The notes: generated by a model from the sequence alone, not told the origin. Shown: positions 1 to 9,423, counted from the first letter of the stretch. The stretch: 64,000 nucleotides of DNA from Cellulomonas sp. Leaf395 (GCF_001424125.1 NZ_LMQI01000003.1:550929-614928), one strand, 5' to 3'. A program made the numbers and translations.

Positions 1-333
1 GAGCCGGCCGGCGACTACATGACGGTGTACCCGTTCGTGCGGTCCTACGACTGGTACGTGCTGCCCGAGGACGACCGCCGACGGATGCTCGTCGAGCACG
101 GTCAGGCGGCTCGCGGGTACGCCGACGTCCGCGCCAACACGGTCTCGGCCTTCGCCCTCGGCGACTACGAGTGGATCCTCGCGTTCGAGGCCCCCGAGCT
201 GCACCGGATCGTCGACCTGATGCGGGACCTGCGCGCCACCGACGCCCGCCTCCACGTGCGCGAGGAGGTGCCGTTCTACACCGGCCCGCGCGTGACGCTG
301 GAGACCTGGGCGGACCGCCAGCCGCGTGGCTGA
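1..333 (+). CDS. hemQ: HemQ coproheme decarboxylase, C-terminal part
   Basis: This is the last 110 residues of a chlorite-dismutase-family protein; the gene begins before the window. The actinobacterial enzyme (HemQ/ChdC) converts coproheme to heme b by two oxidative decarboxylations, the last step of the coproporphyrin-dependent heme pathway, in the cytosol. The visible stretch has the family block [10 protein letters not shown], then MLVEHG, then [14 protein letters not shown] and REEVPFYTG. The Tyr of VYPF and the His of VEHG are 23 residues apart, the same spacing as the catalytic Tyr and proximal heme-ligand His described for the Corynebacterium enzyme, so the active centre appears intact. 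No other heme gene is visible, since the upstream side is cut. Confidence 0.93.
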   Translation, partial: EPAGDYMTVYPFVRSYDWYVLPEDDRRRMLVEHGQAARGYADVRANTVSAFALGDYEWILAFEAPELHRIVDLMRDLRATDARLHVREEVPFYTGPRVTLETWADRQPRG

Positions 334-344
334 CGGCTGGATGA

Positions 345-350
345 CATCAT
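345..350 (+). promoter_or_regulatory. Candidate leaderless -10 element (CATCAT)
   Basis: CATCAT ends 6 bases before the ATG at 357 and there is no ribosome binding site between. It fits the leaderless spacing repeated many times in this window, though the first base departs from TANNNT. Confidence 0.4.
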
Positions 351-356
351 CGACAG

Positions 357-713
357 ATGGTCGATCTGGCGGGGACATGGCGGTTCACGGCGCTCGAGGG
401 CGCTGAGCTCGAGGGGGCGCAGCGCGCGACCCCGTGGCTGACGTTCGACGGTGACGGTGTGGTGTTCGGCCTGGCCGGGGTCAACCGGGTGCGCGGCACG
501 TGGCGCCTGGACGGGGAGACGCTGACCTTCGGCCCCGTCGTCTCCACGCTCATGGCCGGCCCCCCGGACGCGATGACCCGCGAGCAGCAGGTCCTCCGCC
601 TGCTGGGGGAGCCCTCGAGGGTGTCCGCGCCCGACGGGGACACCCTCCAGCTCAGCGGCGTGCTCGAGGCGCAGCTGGTCCGGGACCCGCGCGCAGGCGA
701 CGAGCCGACCTAG
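357..713 (+). CDS. META-domain (HslJ-like) protein
   Basis: A 118-residue protein that reads as a single META/DUF306 domain: it opens with LAGTWRF, continues with LTFDGDGVVFGLAGVNRVRGTW, then LTFGPVVSTLMAGPP and EQQVLRLLGE, which is the family order (G-x-W start, N-x-x-x-G-x-W centre, T-x-M-A-C-like strand). Members such as HslJ are small beta proteins often linked to stress or novobiocin resistance; the reaction, if any, is unknown. Unlike many family members it has no signal peptide or lipobox, so it is probably cytosolic. It starts 23 bases after hemQ, on the same strand, and may have its own leaderless promoter. Confidence 0.78.
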   Translation: MVDLAGTWRFTALEGAELEGAQRATPWLTFDGDGVVFGLAGVNRVRGTWRLDGETLTFGPVVSTLMAGPPDAMTREQQVLRLLGEPSRVSAPDGDTLQLSGVLEAQLVRDPRAGDEPT

Positions 714-735
714 ACGTCACGTGGTACCTAGAGCC

Positions 736-1242
736 GTGGAGGTCATCCGGAGTGCGGAGCCGAGTGACGTCAGGGCGGTCTGCGTGTTCGGTGAGACGCA
801 CATCCGCCCCCACTACGCACCGCTGATCGGCGAGCCCGCCGCGGACGCCCAGGTGGCCAGATGGTGGAACGCGGATCAGATCGGTGCCGCCGTGTCCGCG
901 GGGCTGATCGTCGTCGCGGAGGCGGCCGACGGGGTCGTGGGCGTCGCGCAGCTCGGGCGAGCCGGCGTCGACCACGTCATCTACAAGCTGTACGTCGACC
1001 CCCGGCACCGCAGCCACGGGCTGGGCCCACGACTGATCGAGGCGCTCGTCCGCCGGCTGCCGCCGGACGCGACCCGGTTGTGCGTCGAGCACTTCGCCGG
1101 CAACGAGCGAGCATCGGCGTTCTACGAGCGCGAGGGCTTCACCGTGGAACGAGTCGACCCGAGCCCGGTCGACGATCCAGCGCTCGACGTGGTGTGGCGC
1201 GTCCGGGTCCTACCCGGAGCGAGTGGCCGGCCGGGTCCCTAG
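736..1242 (+). CDS. GNAT-family N-acetyltransferase
   Basis: A 168-residue acetyltransferase of the GNAT fold. The N-terminal IRSAEPSDVRAV strand-helix, the VVGVAQLG strand, the acetyl-CoA binding loop region KLYVDPRHRSHGLGPRLIEAL (V-x-P-x-x-R-x-x-G-x-G) and the C-terminal NERASAFYEREGF block are all present and in order. The acceptor substrate cannot be told. I chose GTG 736 because the family homology begins there; an in-frame GTG at 721 adds only five residues. It starts 22 bases after the META-domain gene and its stop directly abuts the stop of the convergent monooxygenase gene. Confidence 0.8.
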   Translation: MEVIRSAEPSDVRAVCVFGETHIRPHYAPLIGEPAADAQVARWWNADQIGAAVSAGLIVVAEAADGVVGVAQLGRAGVDHVIYKLYVDPRHRSHGLGPRLIEALVRRLPPDATRLCVEHFAGNERASAFYEREGFTVERVDPSPVDDPALDVVWRVRVLPGASGRPGP

Positions 1243-2295
1243 TCACGCGGCGACGACGACCGACGGCCAGCGCGCCGCCACCTGCTCCAGCGTGTGCACG
1301 CGCGTCGCCACGTCGAACGCCGTCCCGGTGATCATCAGCTCGTCGGCGCCCGTGCGCTCCACCAGCGCGGCGAGCTCCTCGGCCGCTCGGTCCGCGGTGG
1401 TCGCGACCTGCGTCCCGGGGACGCGGGCGAAGAAGTCGGCGGCCGCCACCGGGTCGAGGGCGGCGAGCTCGCGGGCGGCATCCGCGGGCGACACGATCGG
1501 CCCCAGCGGACGGCCGGTCCGCAGTGACAGCGCCATGACCCGGCTGGGACCGGCCAGGTAGGCCGCCTCGTCCTCGGAGTCCGCCACGAGCACCGAGGCC
1601 GACACCATCAGCCGCGGCGCGTCCAGCACGGGTGACGGACGGAACGCGCGGCGGTAGGCGTCGGCGGCCTGGAGGGTGTGGCCGGTGTTGAAGTGGTGGG
1701 CGTAGCTGAACGGGAGACCCAGCGAGCCGGCCAGCTCCGCGCTGAACGTGCTGGAGCCCAGCAGCCAGACCTGCGGCGACGACGTCGCGACCGGCGTCGC
1801 CGACAGGCGTGAGGCCCGCAGCGACGGTGCCCGGCCGGGAAGGTACTGCCCGAGCAGGGCGAGGACATCGATGACCTCCGCCGGGAAGTCGTCGGCACCC
1901 AGGCCCTCCACGGTGCGCCGCAGCGCCGCCGCGGTCATGGGGTCCGCCCCGGGGGCGCGGCCGATGCCGAGGTCGATCCGGCCGGGGTGCAATGCCTCGA
2001 GCATCGCGAACTGCTCCGCGACCACCAGGGTCGGGTGGTTCGGCAGCATGACCCCGCCCGAGCCGACTCGGATGCGGTCGGTCGACGCGGCCAGGTGCGC
2101 GAGCAGCACGCCCGGGGACGTCGAGGCGACGGCCGGCATCGCGTGGTGCTCGGCGACCCAGTAGCGCTCGTACCCGGCGGCGTCGGCGACGCGGGCGAGC
2201 GCCGTGGTGGCGGCGAGCGCGTCGCCGGAGGACTGGCCGACGGCCACGGGGGAGGTGTCGAGCACGGACAGGGGCACGGGGTTACGACGGGTCAC
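1243..2295 (-). CDS. LLM-class flavin-dependent oxidoreductase
   Basis: A 350-residue single-domain luciferase-like monooxygenase. The N-terminal PVPLSVLDTSPV strand, the YWVAEHHAMPAVASTSP block with its AEHH motif, the GSGGVMLPNHPTLVVAEQFAMLEAL block and the GRAPGADP loop are typical of the MsnO8/YhbW subgroup, which use reduced FMN supplied by a separate reductase. The substrate is unknown. It starts with GTG and has no convincing Shine-Dalgarno sequence. It is convergent with the GNAT gene with no gap between the stop codons, so the two messages must overlap at their 3' ends. It lies 69 bases downstream of the glutamate dehydrogenase gene on the same strand. Confidence 0.88.
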   Translation of the reverse strand: MTRRNPVPLSVLDTSPVAVGQSSGDALAATTALARVADAAGYERYWVAEHHAMPAVASTSPGVLLAHLAASTDRIRVGSGGVMLPNHPTLVVAEQFAMLEALHPGRIDLGIGRAPGADPMTAAALRRTVEGLGADDFPAEVIDVLALLGQYLPGRAPSLRASRLSATPVATSSPQVWLLGSSTFSAELAGSLGLPFSYAHHFNTGHTLQAADAYRRAFRPSPVLDAPRLMVSASVLVADSEDEAAYLAGPSRVMALSLRTGRPLGPIVSPADAARELAALDPVAAADFFARVPGTQVATTADRAAEELAALVERTGADELMITGTAFDVATRVHTLEQVAARWPSVVVAA

Positions 2296-2364
2296 CTCGT
2301 CAGCAACACCCGGGCCCCCGTCCGTACTCCCGACGGTCAGAGGTGCAGGCGTACTCGGCCTTGT

Positions 2365-3645
2365 TCAGGGATACAGGCCGCGGATCTGATGCGCCTCGGC
2401 GACGCGTCGCACCCCGATGGTCAGAGCCGCGTCGCGCAGCGAGATGCCCTCGCTGCTCGCCAGGGCGGCCACCGCCCGGTGAGCCGTGATCATGCGGTGC
2501 TCCAGGCGGTCCTCGATCTCGCGCTCGGTCCACCAGTACGCCTGGTTGGCCTGCACCCACTCGAAGTACGACACGACGACGCCGCCGGCGTTGGCCAGGA
2601 TGTCGGGCACGACGACCACGCCGCGCTCCGCGAGCACGCGGTCGCCCTCGTGGGTCGTCGGACCGTTGGCGGCCTCCACCACCCACCGCGCCTTGACCCG
2701 GCCCGCAGCCTCGGCGTCCAGCACGCCTTCGACGGCGGCCGGGATGAGGAGGTCGACGTCGAGCGCGAGCAGCTCGGTGTTGTCGATGGCCTCGCCGCCG
2801 TCGAAGCCCGCGACCGAGCCCGTCGCCAGGACATGCCGCTCGAGGGAGGCGATGTCGAGGCCGTCGCTGCGCATCACGCCGCCCTGCTCGTCGCTGACGG
2901 CGACCACGCGTGTCCCCGCGTCGTGCAGGAACCGTGAGGCGTGCGACCCGACCTTGCCGAAGCCCTGCACCGCGGCGCTGACCTCGCTCAGCTGGACGCC
3001 CGCGTCGCCGAGGGCTGCGGCAGCCGCGTGGACGACGCCGCGTGAGGTGGCGGTGGCGCGACCCAGGGAGCCGCCGACGGCCAGCGGCTTGCCCGTGGTC
3101 ACGGCGGGGATGGTGTAGCCGAGGTTCACGGAGTACGTGTCCATGACCCACGCCATGGTCTGCTCGTTGGTGCCGACGTCCGGCGCCATGATGTCCCGCT
3201 CAGGCCCGATGATCGGCATGATCTCGCTGGTGTAGCGCCGGGTGACCCGCTCGAGCTCGGCCTGGCTGTAGCGCCGGGGGTCGATCGTGACGCCACCCTT
3301 GGCGCCGCCGTACGGCACGTCGACGACCGCACACTTCCAGGTCATCCACATGGCGAGCGCGCGGACCTCGTCGACGTCGACGCCGGCCGAGTAGCGCAGC
3401 CCGCCCTTGGCCGGTCCGCGGGAGATGTTGTGCTGCACCCGGTACCCGGTGAAGAGCTCGATCTCGCCGTCGTCCCGACGCAGGGGGACAGCGACGTTCA
3501 TCTCCCGCCGGGGTGTGGCGAGCATGCGGTGGAGCCCTTCGCTGTAGCCGAGGAGCTCGATTGCACCGGCAAGCTGTGCCTTGGCGGTGGCGAGGGGCGT
3601 GGTCTGCTGCGGGGTCTCCGCTGTGAGGTCCGTCACGTGCCCCAC
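2365..3645 (-). CDS. gdhA: Glutamate dehydrogenase (Glu/Leu/Phe/Val family)
   Basis: A 426-residue enzyme of the hexameric GDH family, which interconverts glutamate with 2-oxoglutarate and ammonia. Family blocks are clear: [20 protein letters not shown] near residue 70, the catalytic-lysine block [28 protein letters not shown] [14 protein letters not shown], the nucleotide-binding GFGKVG loop and the C-terminal [15 protein letters not shown]. Length matches the short catabolic NAD-type enzymes rather than the 1,600-residue actinobacterial NAD-GDH. Translation may start at GTG 3645 or GTG 3636; neither has a strong binding site. It diverges from the proline oxidation gene, whose product, glutamate, is its substrate. 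Confidence 0.92.
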   Translation of the reverse strand: MGHVTDLTAETPQQTTPLATAKAQLAGAIELLGYSEGLHRMLATPRREMNVAVPLRRDDGEIELFTGYRVQHNISRGPAKGGLRYSAGVDVDEVRALAMWMTWKCAVVDVPYGGAKGGVTIDPRRYSQAELERVTRRYTSEIMPIIGPERDIMAPDVGTNEQTMAWVMDTYSVNLGYTIPAVTTGKPLAVGGSLGRATATSRGVVHAAAAALGDAGVQLSEVSAAVQGFGKVGSHASRFLHDAGTRVVAVSDEQGGVMRSDGLDIASLERHVLATGSVAGFDGGEAIDNTELLALDVDLLIPAAVEGVLDAEAAGRVKARWVVEAANGPTTHEGDRVLAERGVVVVPDILANAGGVVVSYFEWVQANQAYWWTEREIEDRLEHRMITAHRAVAALASSEGISLRDAALTIGVRRVAEAHQIRGLYP

Positions 3646-3977
3646 TCTGACACCACCCGTGGCGGGCGCACGACAGGACCGACAGGCGAGCCGGGTGTGT
3701 CCGAGGTGCGGGCAGCGTCATGAGATCTACGCGTTGTCGACGGGCCCGACCACCGAGCCGCCGAGGTGCCGTGCGTACCGCTCCGGGACGAGGACGCACA
3801 TGCCGAACGTTGCGTACGGACGGGTTCACCCGGGCGACAGCCGAACGGTGGTCGACCGGCAGCGCCGCACCTCGCACGCAGGGCCCGTGACGGCAAGACT
3901 GAGCCGTGGCCGGACCCGGCCGGCGAGGACAGCGAGGATCGGCCGCGACCCGGCCGGCCCGCGGACGAAGGAGCAGC
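3646..3977. other. Intergenic region between gdhA and putA
   Basis: This 332-base gap separates the two divergent genes and must hold both promoters. The only firm element is the AAGGAG ribosome binding site at 3968-3973 in front of putA. I see no clear -10/-35 pair, riboswitch or operator palindrome in it, and no open frame with convincing coding character. Confidence 0.5.
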
Positions 3978-6900
3978 ATGTCGACGACTGACGTCACCGA
4001 GGACGCGATCCGGTTGGCGCGCTCCTGGCTCTCGGCGACGGCGGAGGGCCAGACGGCCAAGGAACGACGCACCACCGGGAGGTTGGCCGCGCTCGTCGCG
4101 GATCCCGCGGGGCTGGAGCTCGCGGTGCGGTTCGTGGACCGGGTGGCCCGTCCGCAGGACGTCCGCGTCGCGGCCCGGGAGCTCGCCCGTCTCACGTCGG
4201 GTGCCGCGGCGGGCTTCCTCGGCCCTCTCGACCGGGCGATGCTGGGGATCGGCGCGGTCGTCGCACCGGTGCTCCCCGACGTCGTGGTGCCCGCCGCCCG
4301 ACAGCGTCTGCGCAGCCTCGTCGGCCATCTCGTCGCCGACGACGGTCCGGGACTGGCCACGCACCTGGCTGCCACGCGTGCCGAGGGTTTCCGCCTCAAC
4401 CTCAACCTGCTCGGCGAAGCAGTGCTGGGGGAGCGCGAGGCGGTCGCCCGGCTCGCACGCGTGACGGCACTGGTGGAACGACCCGACGTGGACTACGTGT
4501 CCGTGAAGGTGTCGGCGGTGGCAAGCCAGCTGTCCACGTGGGACACCGACGGCAGCGTGGACCGCGTGGTCGACCGGCTGCGTCCCCTGTACCTGACCGC
4601 AGCCCGCCACGGCACCTTCCTCAACCTCGACATGGAGGAGTACCGCGACCTCGCCCTCACGATGCGGGTGTTCGAGCGGCTCGCCTCCGACCCGGAGCTC
4701 CGCACGGCTCCGGCCGGGATCGTGCTGCAGGCGTACCTGCCGGACGCCGCGGACGCCCTCGACGAGCTGACGGCCATCGCGACGGCCCGCCGGGCGGCCG
4801 GCGGCGCCCGCCTCAAGGTCCGCCTGGTCAAGGGCGCCAACCTGGCGATGGAGCAGGTGGAGGCCGAGCTGCACGGGTGGTCACAGGCTCCGTACGGCAC
4901 CAAGGCAGAGGTCGACGCGGCCTACCTGCGGCTGGTGGACCGGGCCCTCGACCCCGCCCGGACGGCCGCGCTGCGGGTCGGGATCGCCAGCCACAACCTC
5001 TTCCACGTCGCCGCGGCCCACCTGCTCGCGCAGCGGCGGCGCGTCAGCGAGGCGCTCGACGTCGAGATGCTCCAGGGAATGGCGCCCGCCCAGGCTCGCG
5101 CGGTGCGCGACGACGTGGGCGCGGTGCTGCTGTACACGCCGGTCGTCGCCCGGCACGACTTCGACGTCGCGATCTCCTACCTGGTGCGGCGCCTGGAGGA
5201 GAACTCCGCGAGCCAGAACTTCCTGCACGCACTGTTCGCCCAGGGTGCCGCGATGGACGCCCAGGAGGAGGCGTTCCGCGTCGCCTTCCGTGACCGGGAC
5301 GAGCCGTCGACCGCGGCCCGACGCACCGCGCGACCCTACGCCGACGCGCCCGGCACGGGTCCGTTCGCGAACACCCCGGACACCGACCCGGCCGTCGCGA
5401 TGGCGCGCGTCTGGGCCCGGGGTCTGGTCGACAGGGACGTGCCGGTACCACCCGGCGCGGTCACGGTGTCCACGACCGACGAGGTCGACGCGGTCGTCGC
5501 CCGCGCCACGTCGGCGTTGCCCGCCTGGGCCGCGACAACGCCCGCGGACCGTGCTCGTGCGCTCCACGCGGTCGCCGCAGCGCTGGAGGACGCACGTGCC
5601 GCCCTCGTGGCGACGATGGTCCACGAGACCGGCAAGACGGTCGCCGAGGCCGACCCGGAGGTCAGCGAGGCCGTCGACTTCGCCCGCTACTACGCCGACC
5701 GCGCGGCCGAGCTCGCCGACGGCGTCGTGCCGGGCGCGGTGCACCGCCCGGCCGGCCTGACCGTCGTGGCACCCCCGTGGAACTTCCCGGTGGCGATCCC
5801 GGTCGGCTCGGTCCTCGCCTCGCTCGCCGCAGGGAGCCCGGTCCTGGTCAAGCCCGCACCCCAGGCACCGCGGTGCGGGCAGGTCGCGATGGCGGCGATC
5901 CAGCGCGGGCTCGACGAGGCCGGCGCACCCGCCGGCATCCTCACGGTCGTGCTGAGTCCCGAGGGTGACGTCGGACGTCGGCTCGTCACCCATCCGGACG
6001 TCGCCCGGGTCATCCTCACCGGCTCCATCGAGACCGCGCAGCTGTTCGCCGGGTGGCGTCCCGACCTCGACGTCCTCGCCGAGACCTCGGGAAAGAACGC
6101 GCTGGTCATCACCCCGTCCGCGGACGTGGACCTGGCGGTGGCCGATCTGGTGCGCTCCGCGTTCGGCCATGCCGGACAGAAGTGCTCCGCCGCGTCGCTG
6201 GCGATCCTCGTCGGCTCCGCGGGCCGCTCCGACCGGCTGCGCCGCCAGCTCGCCGATGCTGTCGCGTCCCTGCGCGTCGGCCCCGCGACCGACCTGGGCA
6301 CAGCCGTCGGGCCGCTGACCGAGCCGGCGTACGGCAAGCTGCTGCGCGCACTGACGACGCTCGATCCCGGGGAGTCGTGGCTGGTCACCCCGCGCAAGCT
6401 GGACGACGAAGGTCGGCTGTGGACACCTGGCGTGAAGTACGGCGTCGCCCCCGGGTCGTGGTTCCACACCACGGAGTGCTTCGGGCCCGTGCTCGGGATC
6501 ATGCGCGTCGAGACGCTCGACGAGGCGATCGACCTGCAGAACGCCGTCGCCTTCGGACTCACGGGCGGGCTGCACTCCCTCGACGAGGCCGAGATCGACC
6601 AGTGGCTGGACCGCGTCGAGGTGGGCAACGCCTACGTCAACCGACACATCACCGGGGCGATCGTGCAGCGCCAGCCGTTCGGTGGCTGGAAGGCGTCCAC
6701 GGTCGGCCCCGGCGCCAAGGCGGGCGGACCGCACTACGTCGCGCAGATCGGAGACTGGCAGGACTCGGCCGACGTCCCGCAGAACGACGACGCCTGGCTC
6801 GCGTGGGCGCAGGCCGACGACGCCCGCGTGTGGGCCGACGAGCTCTCGCGCGAGCACGACCCGTCGGGGCTGCGGGTCGAGGCGAACCTCCTGCGCTACC

Positions 6901-7256
6901 GACCGGTGCCGCAGCTCACCGTCCGGACGGGTTCCGACGCGCCGGCCCGTGAGGTCGACCGGGTCTGTCACGCGGCACGGATCGCCGGGGTGCGGGTGGT
7001 CGTGAGCGACGTGGCGGGCGAGTCCCACGAGGCGTTCGCCGCGCGCGTCCGGTCCGGTGCGGTGACCGGCCGGGTGCGGGTGGTCGGCTCGGCGCCCGGG
7101 CTGCGCGACGCCGTCGCGACCCGCGTCGGCGAGGTCACGGTGCTCGATGGACCCGTGCTGGCCAGCGGTGCGCGGGAGCTGCTCACCGTCGTGCGCGAGC
7201 AGGCAGTCAGCCGCACGCTGCACCGGTTCGGGCACGTCCCGCCGACGGCCGGCTGA
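3978..7256 (+). CDS. putA: Bifunctional proline dehydrogenase / L-glutamate gamma-semialdehyde dehydrogenase
   Basis: A 1,092-residue fusion that oxidises proline to P5C with FAD and then glutamate semialdehyde to glutamate with NAD. The N-terminal third carries the PRODH barrel (NLDMEEYRDL, RLVKGANLAMEQ, ASHNLFH, EMLQGMA). The aldehyde dehydrogenase half follows from about residue 490 with PPWNFPVAIP, the catalytic Glu at about 702 in LAETSGKNA and the catalytic Cys at about 736 in AGQKCSAASL. A further 120 residues follow the catalytic domain. It lacks the N-terminal ribbon-helix-helix DNA-binding domain of enterobacterial PutA. ATG 3978 is chosen over an upstream in-frame GTG at 3906 because AAGGAG sits 4 bases before it. 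It diverges from gdhA and ends at a strong terminator. Confidence 0.94.
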   Translation: MSTTDVTEDAIRLARSWLSATAEGQTAKERRTTGRLAALVADPAGLELAVRFVDRVARPQDVRVAARELARLTSGAAAGFLGPLDRAMLGIGAVVAPVLPDVVVPAARQRLRSLVGHLVADDGPGLATHLAATRAEGFRLNLNLLGEAVLGEREAVARLARVTALVERPDVDYVSVKVSAVASQLSTWDTDGSVDRVVDRLRPLYLTAARHGTFLNLDMEEYRDLALTMRVFERLASDPELRTAPAGIVLQAYLPDAADALDELTAIATARRAAGGARLKVRLVKGANLAMEQVEAELHGWSQAPYGTKAEVDAAYLRLVDRALDPARTAALRVGIASHNLFHVAAAHLLAQRRRVSEALDVEMLQGMAPAQARAVRDDVGAVLLYTPVVARHDFDVAISYLVRRLEENSASQNFLHALFAQGAAMDAQEEAFRVAFRDRDEPSTAARRTARPYADAPGTGPFANTPDTDPAVAMARVWARGLVDRDVPVPPGAVTVSTTDEVDAVVARATSALPAWAATTPADRARALHAVAAALEDARAALVATMVHETGKTVAEADPEVSEAVDFARYYADRAAELADGVVPGAVHRPAGLTVVAPPWNFPVAIPVGSVLASLAAGSPVLVKPAPQAPRCGQVAMAAIQRGLDEAGAPAGILTVVLSPEGDVGRRLVTHPDVARVILTGSIETAQLFAGWRPDLDVLAETSGKNALVITPSADVDLAVADLVRSAFGHAGQKCSAASLAILVGSAGRSDRLRRQLADAVASLRVGPATDLGTAVGPLTEPAYGKLLRALTTLDPGESWLVTPRKLDDEGRLWTPGVKYGVAPGSWFHTTECFGPVLGIMRVETLDEAIDLQNAVAFGLTGGLHSLDEAEIDQWLDRVEVGNAYVNRHITGAIVQRQPFGGWKASTVGPGAKAGGPHYVAQIGDWQDSADVPQNDDAWLAWAQADDARVWADELSREHDPSGLRVEANLLRYRPVPQLTVRTGSDAPAREVDRVCHAARIAGVRVVVSDVAGESHEAFAARVRSGAVTGRVRVVGSAPGLRDAVATRVGEVTVLDGPVLASGARELLTVVREQAVSRTLHRFGHVPPTAG

Positions 7257-7257
7257 G

Positions 7258-7299
7258 TGCAGAAGGGCCCGGTGGAGTGTTCCACCGGGCCCCTCTGCA
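7258..7299. terminator. Bidirectional terminator between putA and the LacI-type gene
   Basis: A 12-base perfect stem, GGGCCCGGTGGA (7265-7276) and TCCACCGGGCCC (7281-7292), with a GTGT loop, is extended by TGCAGA/TCTGCA arms beyond one mismatch. It starts one base after the putA stop and ends six bases before the convergent gene's stop, so it can serve both. There is no U-tract, as is usual at this GC content. Confidence 0.85.
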
Positions 7300-7305
7300 C
7301 ACGCG

Positions 7306-8346
7306 TCACGCCGAGGCGCGGATCACCAGCTCGGGTGCGAAGATCATCGGCGGCGACGGCGGTGCGCCGTTCAGCTGGTCCAGGAGGCGGGCACCGGCGG
7401 CTCGGGCCATCGCGACGACCGGCTGGATCACGCTGGTCAGCGGGGGAGTGGTCGACGCCGCGACACCGAGGTTGTCGTACCCGACCACGGCGATGTCGTT
7501 CGGGACGTCCTTGCCGTGCTCGGCCAGCACGCTGAGCGCGCCGGCCGCCATCAGGTCGGAGGCGATGAAGATCGCGTCGACGTCGGGGAACCGCGAGAGC
7601 AGCTCGCGTGCGGCGATGGTGCCGGACGCCATCGTGAAGTCCCCGCGCACCACCGCGTCCTCCGACATCCCGGCAGCGCGGACCGCGTTGCGCCAGCCGG
7701 TGAGCCGGTCGATGCCGGCAGACATGTCCGCCGGACCGGCGATCGTCGCGATGCGGCGGCAGCCCCGGTCGATGAGGTGCTGGGTGGCCAGCCGGCCACC
7801 CTCGACGTTGTCGGTGTCGACGTACTGGACGTCCCGCTCGTCCGCGGACAGCGGACGGCCGACGAAGACGTTCGGCACGTGGGAGAGCTGCAACGCCCGG
7901 TCGAGCTCGTCGTTCGCGTGGTGCGAGACGACGATCGCGCCGTCGACGTGACCGTTGCGCAGGTAGCGGACAGTGCGCTCGCTCTCGCCCGGACGGGCGA
8001 TGACGAGCACGACCTGCATGTCGGAGTCCGCGAGCGAGGAGCTCAGGCCGTTCAGGGTGCCGGCGAAGAACGGGTCGGACAGGACGCGCTCGTCGGGCTC
8101 GGGCACCACGAGAGCGATCGAGTCCGTGCGCTTGGTGACCAGAGAGCGTGCGGCGCGGTTCGGGGTGTACCCGAGGTCGGTCACCGCGGCCTCGACCGAG
8201 GCCAGGGCCTCGGGAGACACGCGCAGACCGCCGTTGATGGCGCGGGAGGCCGTCGAGCGCGAGACACCGGCGCGCTCGGCGACCTGCTCGAGCGTCGGCG
8301 CGGCAGGCCGCGCGGTGTCCACGTGGACCGGGATGTTGTCGACCAC
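7306..8346 (-). CDS. LacI-family transcriptional regulator
   Basis: A 346-residue regulator: an N-terminal LacI helix-turn-helix (TLEQVAERAGVSRSTASRAI, about residues 18-37, with the hinge through YTPNRAARSL) and a periplasmic-binding-protein-like effector domain (SDPFFAGTLNGL, GHVDGAIVVSHH, AIFIASDLMAAGAL, AVVGYDNLGVA). It probably represses the adjacent sugar importer: three sites like the CelR/CebR operator lie in front of that operon's binding-protein gene. GTG 8346 is chosen because GGAGGG precedes it at 8357-8362; the longer frame to 8433 would run through a terminator hairpin. I cannot identify the inducer from the sequence; cellobiose or a related oligosaccharide is a guess from the operator type. 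Confidence 0.9.
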   Translation of the reverse strand: MVDNIPVHVDTARPAAPTLEQVAERAGVSRSTASRAINGGLRVSPEALASVEAAVTDLGYTPNRAARSLVTKRTDSIALVVPEPDERVLSDPFFAGTLNGLSSSLADSDMQVVLVIARPGESERTVRYLRNGHVDGAIVVSHHANDELDRALQLSHVPNVFVGRPLSADERDVQYVDTDNVEGGRLATQHLIDRGCRRIATIAGPADMSAGIDRLTGWRNAVRAAGMSEDAVVRGDFTMASGTIAARELLSRFPDVDAIFIASDLMAAGALSVLAEHGKDVPNDIAVVGYDNLGVAASTTPPLTSVIQPVVAMARAAGARLLDQLNGAPPSPPMIFAPELVIRASA

Positions 8347-8403
8347 CGTTGGTCTTCCCTCCTGTGGCTGCCGAGGCAGCGATGACGAGCTGGTGATGGG
8401 CGA

Positions 8404-8430
8404 GGCGGGGTGCTGGGGTAGCACCCCGCC
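8404..8430 (-). terminator. Terminator after the importer operon
   Basis: A perfect 10-base stem, GGCGGGGTGC (8404-8413) with GCACCCCGCC (8421-8430), and a 7-base loop. It is 78 bases beyond the stop of the MalG-type gene and 57 bases before the start of the regulator gene, so it probably separates the two transcripts. Confidence 0.75.
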
Positions 8431-8508
8431 CATCCCATCGACCGGGCCTTTGTCACGGTCAGGACGACCATGAACGCCCGAGGCGTGCCACGAGACAGTG
8501 TGCGCGGA

Positions 8509-9423
8509 TCAGCCCTTGACGGCACCCTGCATGATGCCGGCGACCAGCTGACGGCCGGCGATGAAGAACAGGATGATGAGCGGGATCGTCGAGACGGTGA
8601 CGCCCGCCATGATCAGCGACATGTCCTTGAAGTACGACGCCTGGAGCAGCTGGATGGCCACCGGGAGCGTCGGGTTCTGCGATCCGAGGACGATGAACGG
8701 CCAGAAGAAGTTCGTCCAGGACGCGACGAACGTGAACAGGCCGAGCATGACCGCCGCCGGGCGCGCCGCCGGGAGGGCGATGTGCCAGAAGGTCCGGATC
8801 ATCGACGCACCGTCGACGCGGGCGGCCTCGACGAGCTCGTACGGCAGCGCCGACTCGAGGTACTGCGTCATCCAGAAGACACCGAACGCCGTGACCAGAC
8901 CGGGGACGATGACGGCGATGAGCTTGCCGGTCCACCCGAGCTGGGACATGAGGATGAACAGCGGGACGATGCCGAGCTGCGTCGGGACCGCCGTGGTGGC
9001 GATGACGAACACGAGCAGGGCGTTGCGGCCCTTGAACCGCAGCTTCGCGAACGAGAAGCCGGCCAGCGTGGAGAACAGCACCACGGAGAGCGCGGTGATC
9101 GTCGAGACGATGACCGAGTTGCTGAGCGCCTTCCAGAACTGGATGTCCGAGTTCAGGACCCTGCTCACGTTCTCGAAGAAGTGACCCTGGGGGATCAACG
9201 ACGGAATCGGGTTCCGCGAGATCTCCGGAGCAGTCGACGTCGCGAGCAGGAAGGCGTAGTACAGCGGCAGCACCGACGCGATCACAGCGATGGTCAGCAG
9301 CGTGTACGTGACCCATCCGGGCCGACGGTCGGAGCCGGCGGCCGTGGAGCGGCGGCGCGCAGCCGCGCGGGCGGCGCCGCGGCCGGCGGTCTGCCGGATG
9401 ACCGGCAGCGAGGGGGCGCTCAT
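8509..9423 (-). CDS. Carbohydrate ABC transporter permease, MalG type
   Basis: A 304-residue inner-membrane permease of the carbohydrate uptake CUT1 family, with about six membrane helices after a basic N-terminal tail. The cytoplasmic EAA loop EAARVDGASMIRTFWHIALP, which contacts the ATPase, is present. It pairs with the MalF-type permease upstream: its ATG overlaps that gene's stop by four bases (ATGA), indicating coupled translation. No ATPase gene is in the operon, so a shared ATPase such as MsiK elsewhere would be needed, as in other actinobacterial CUT1 systems. Confidence 0.91.
   Translation of the reverse strand: MSAPSLPVIRQTAGRGAARAAARRRSTAAGSDRRPGWVTYTLLTIAVIASVLPLYYAFLLATSTAPEISRNPIPSLIPQGHFFENVSRVLNSDIQFWKALSNSVIVSTITALSVVLFSTLAGFSFAKLRFKGRNALLVFVIATTAVPTQLGIVPLFILMSQLGWTGKLIAVIVPGLVTAFGVFWMTQYLESALPYELVEAARVDGASMIRTFWHIALPAARPAAVMLGLFTFVASWTNFFWPFIVLGSQNPTLPVAIQLLQASYFKDMSLIMAGVTVSTIPLIILFFIAGRQLVAGIMQGAVKG

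Noticed and set aside
3906..3977. putA start at the upstream GTG 3906
   Set aside because: The added residues are Arg/Pro-rich and AAGGAG lies right before ATG 3978.
4881..7235. A 784-codon open frame antisense to putA
   Set aside because: Its composition is Arg/Gly/Val-rich without any domain pattern, and it mirrors the codon phase of putA, whose catalytic motifs are clear. Long antisense frames are expected at this GC content.
8347..8433. Longer N-terminus of the LacI-type regulator
   Set aside because: The extra 29 residues have no family character and would include the terminator hairpin at 8404-8430; GGAGGG precedes the shorter start.
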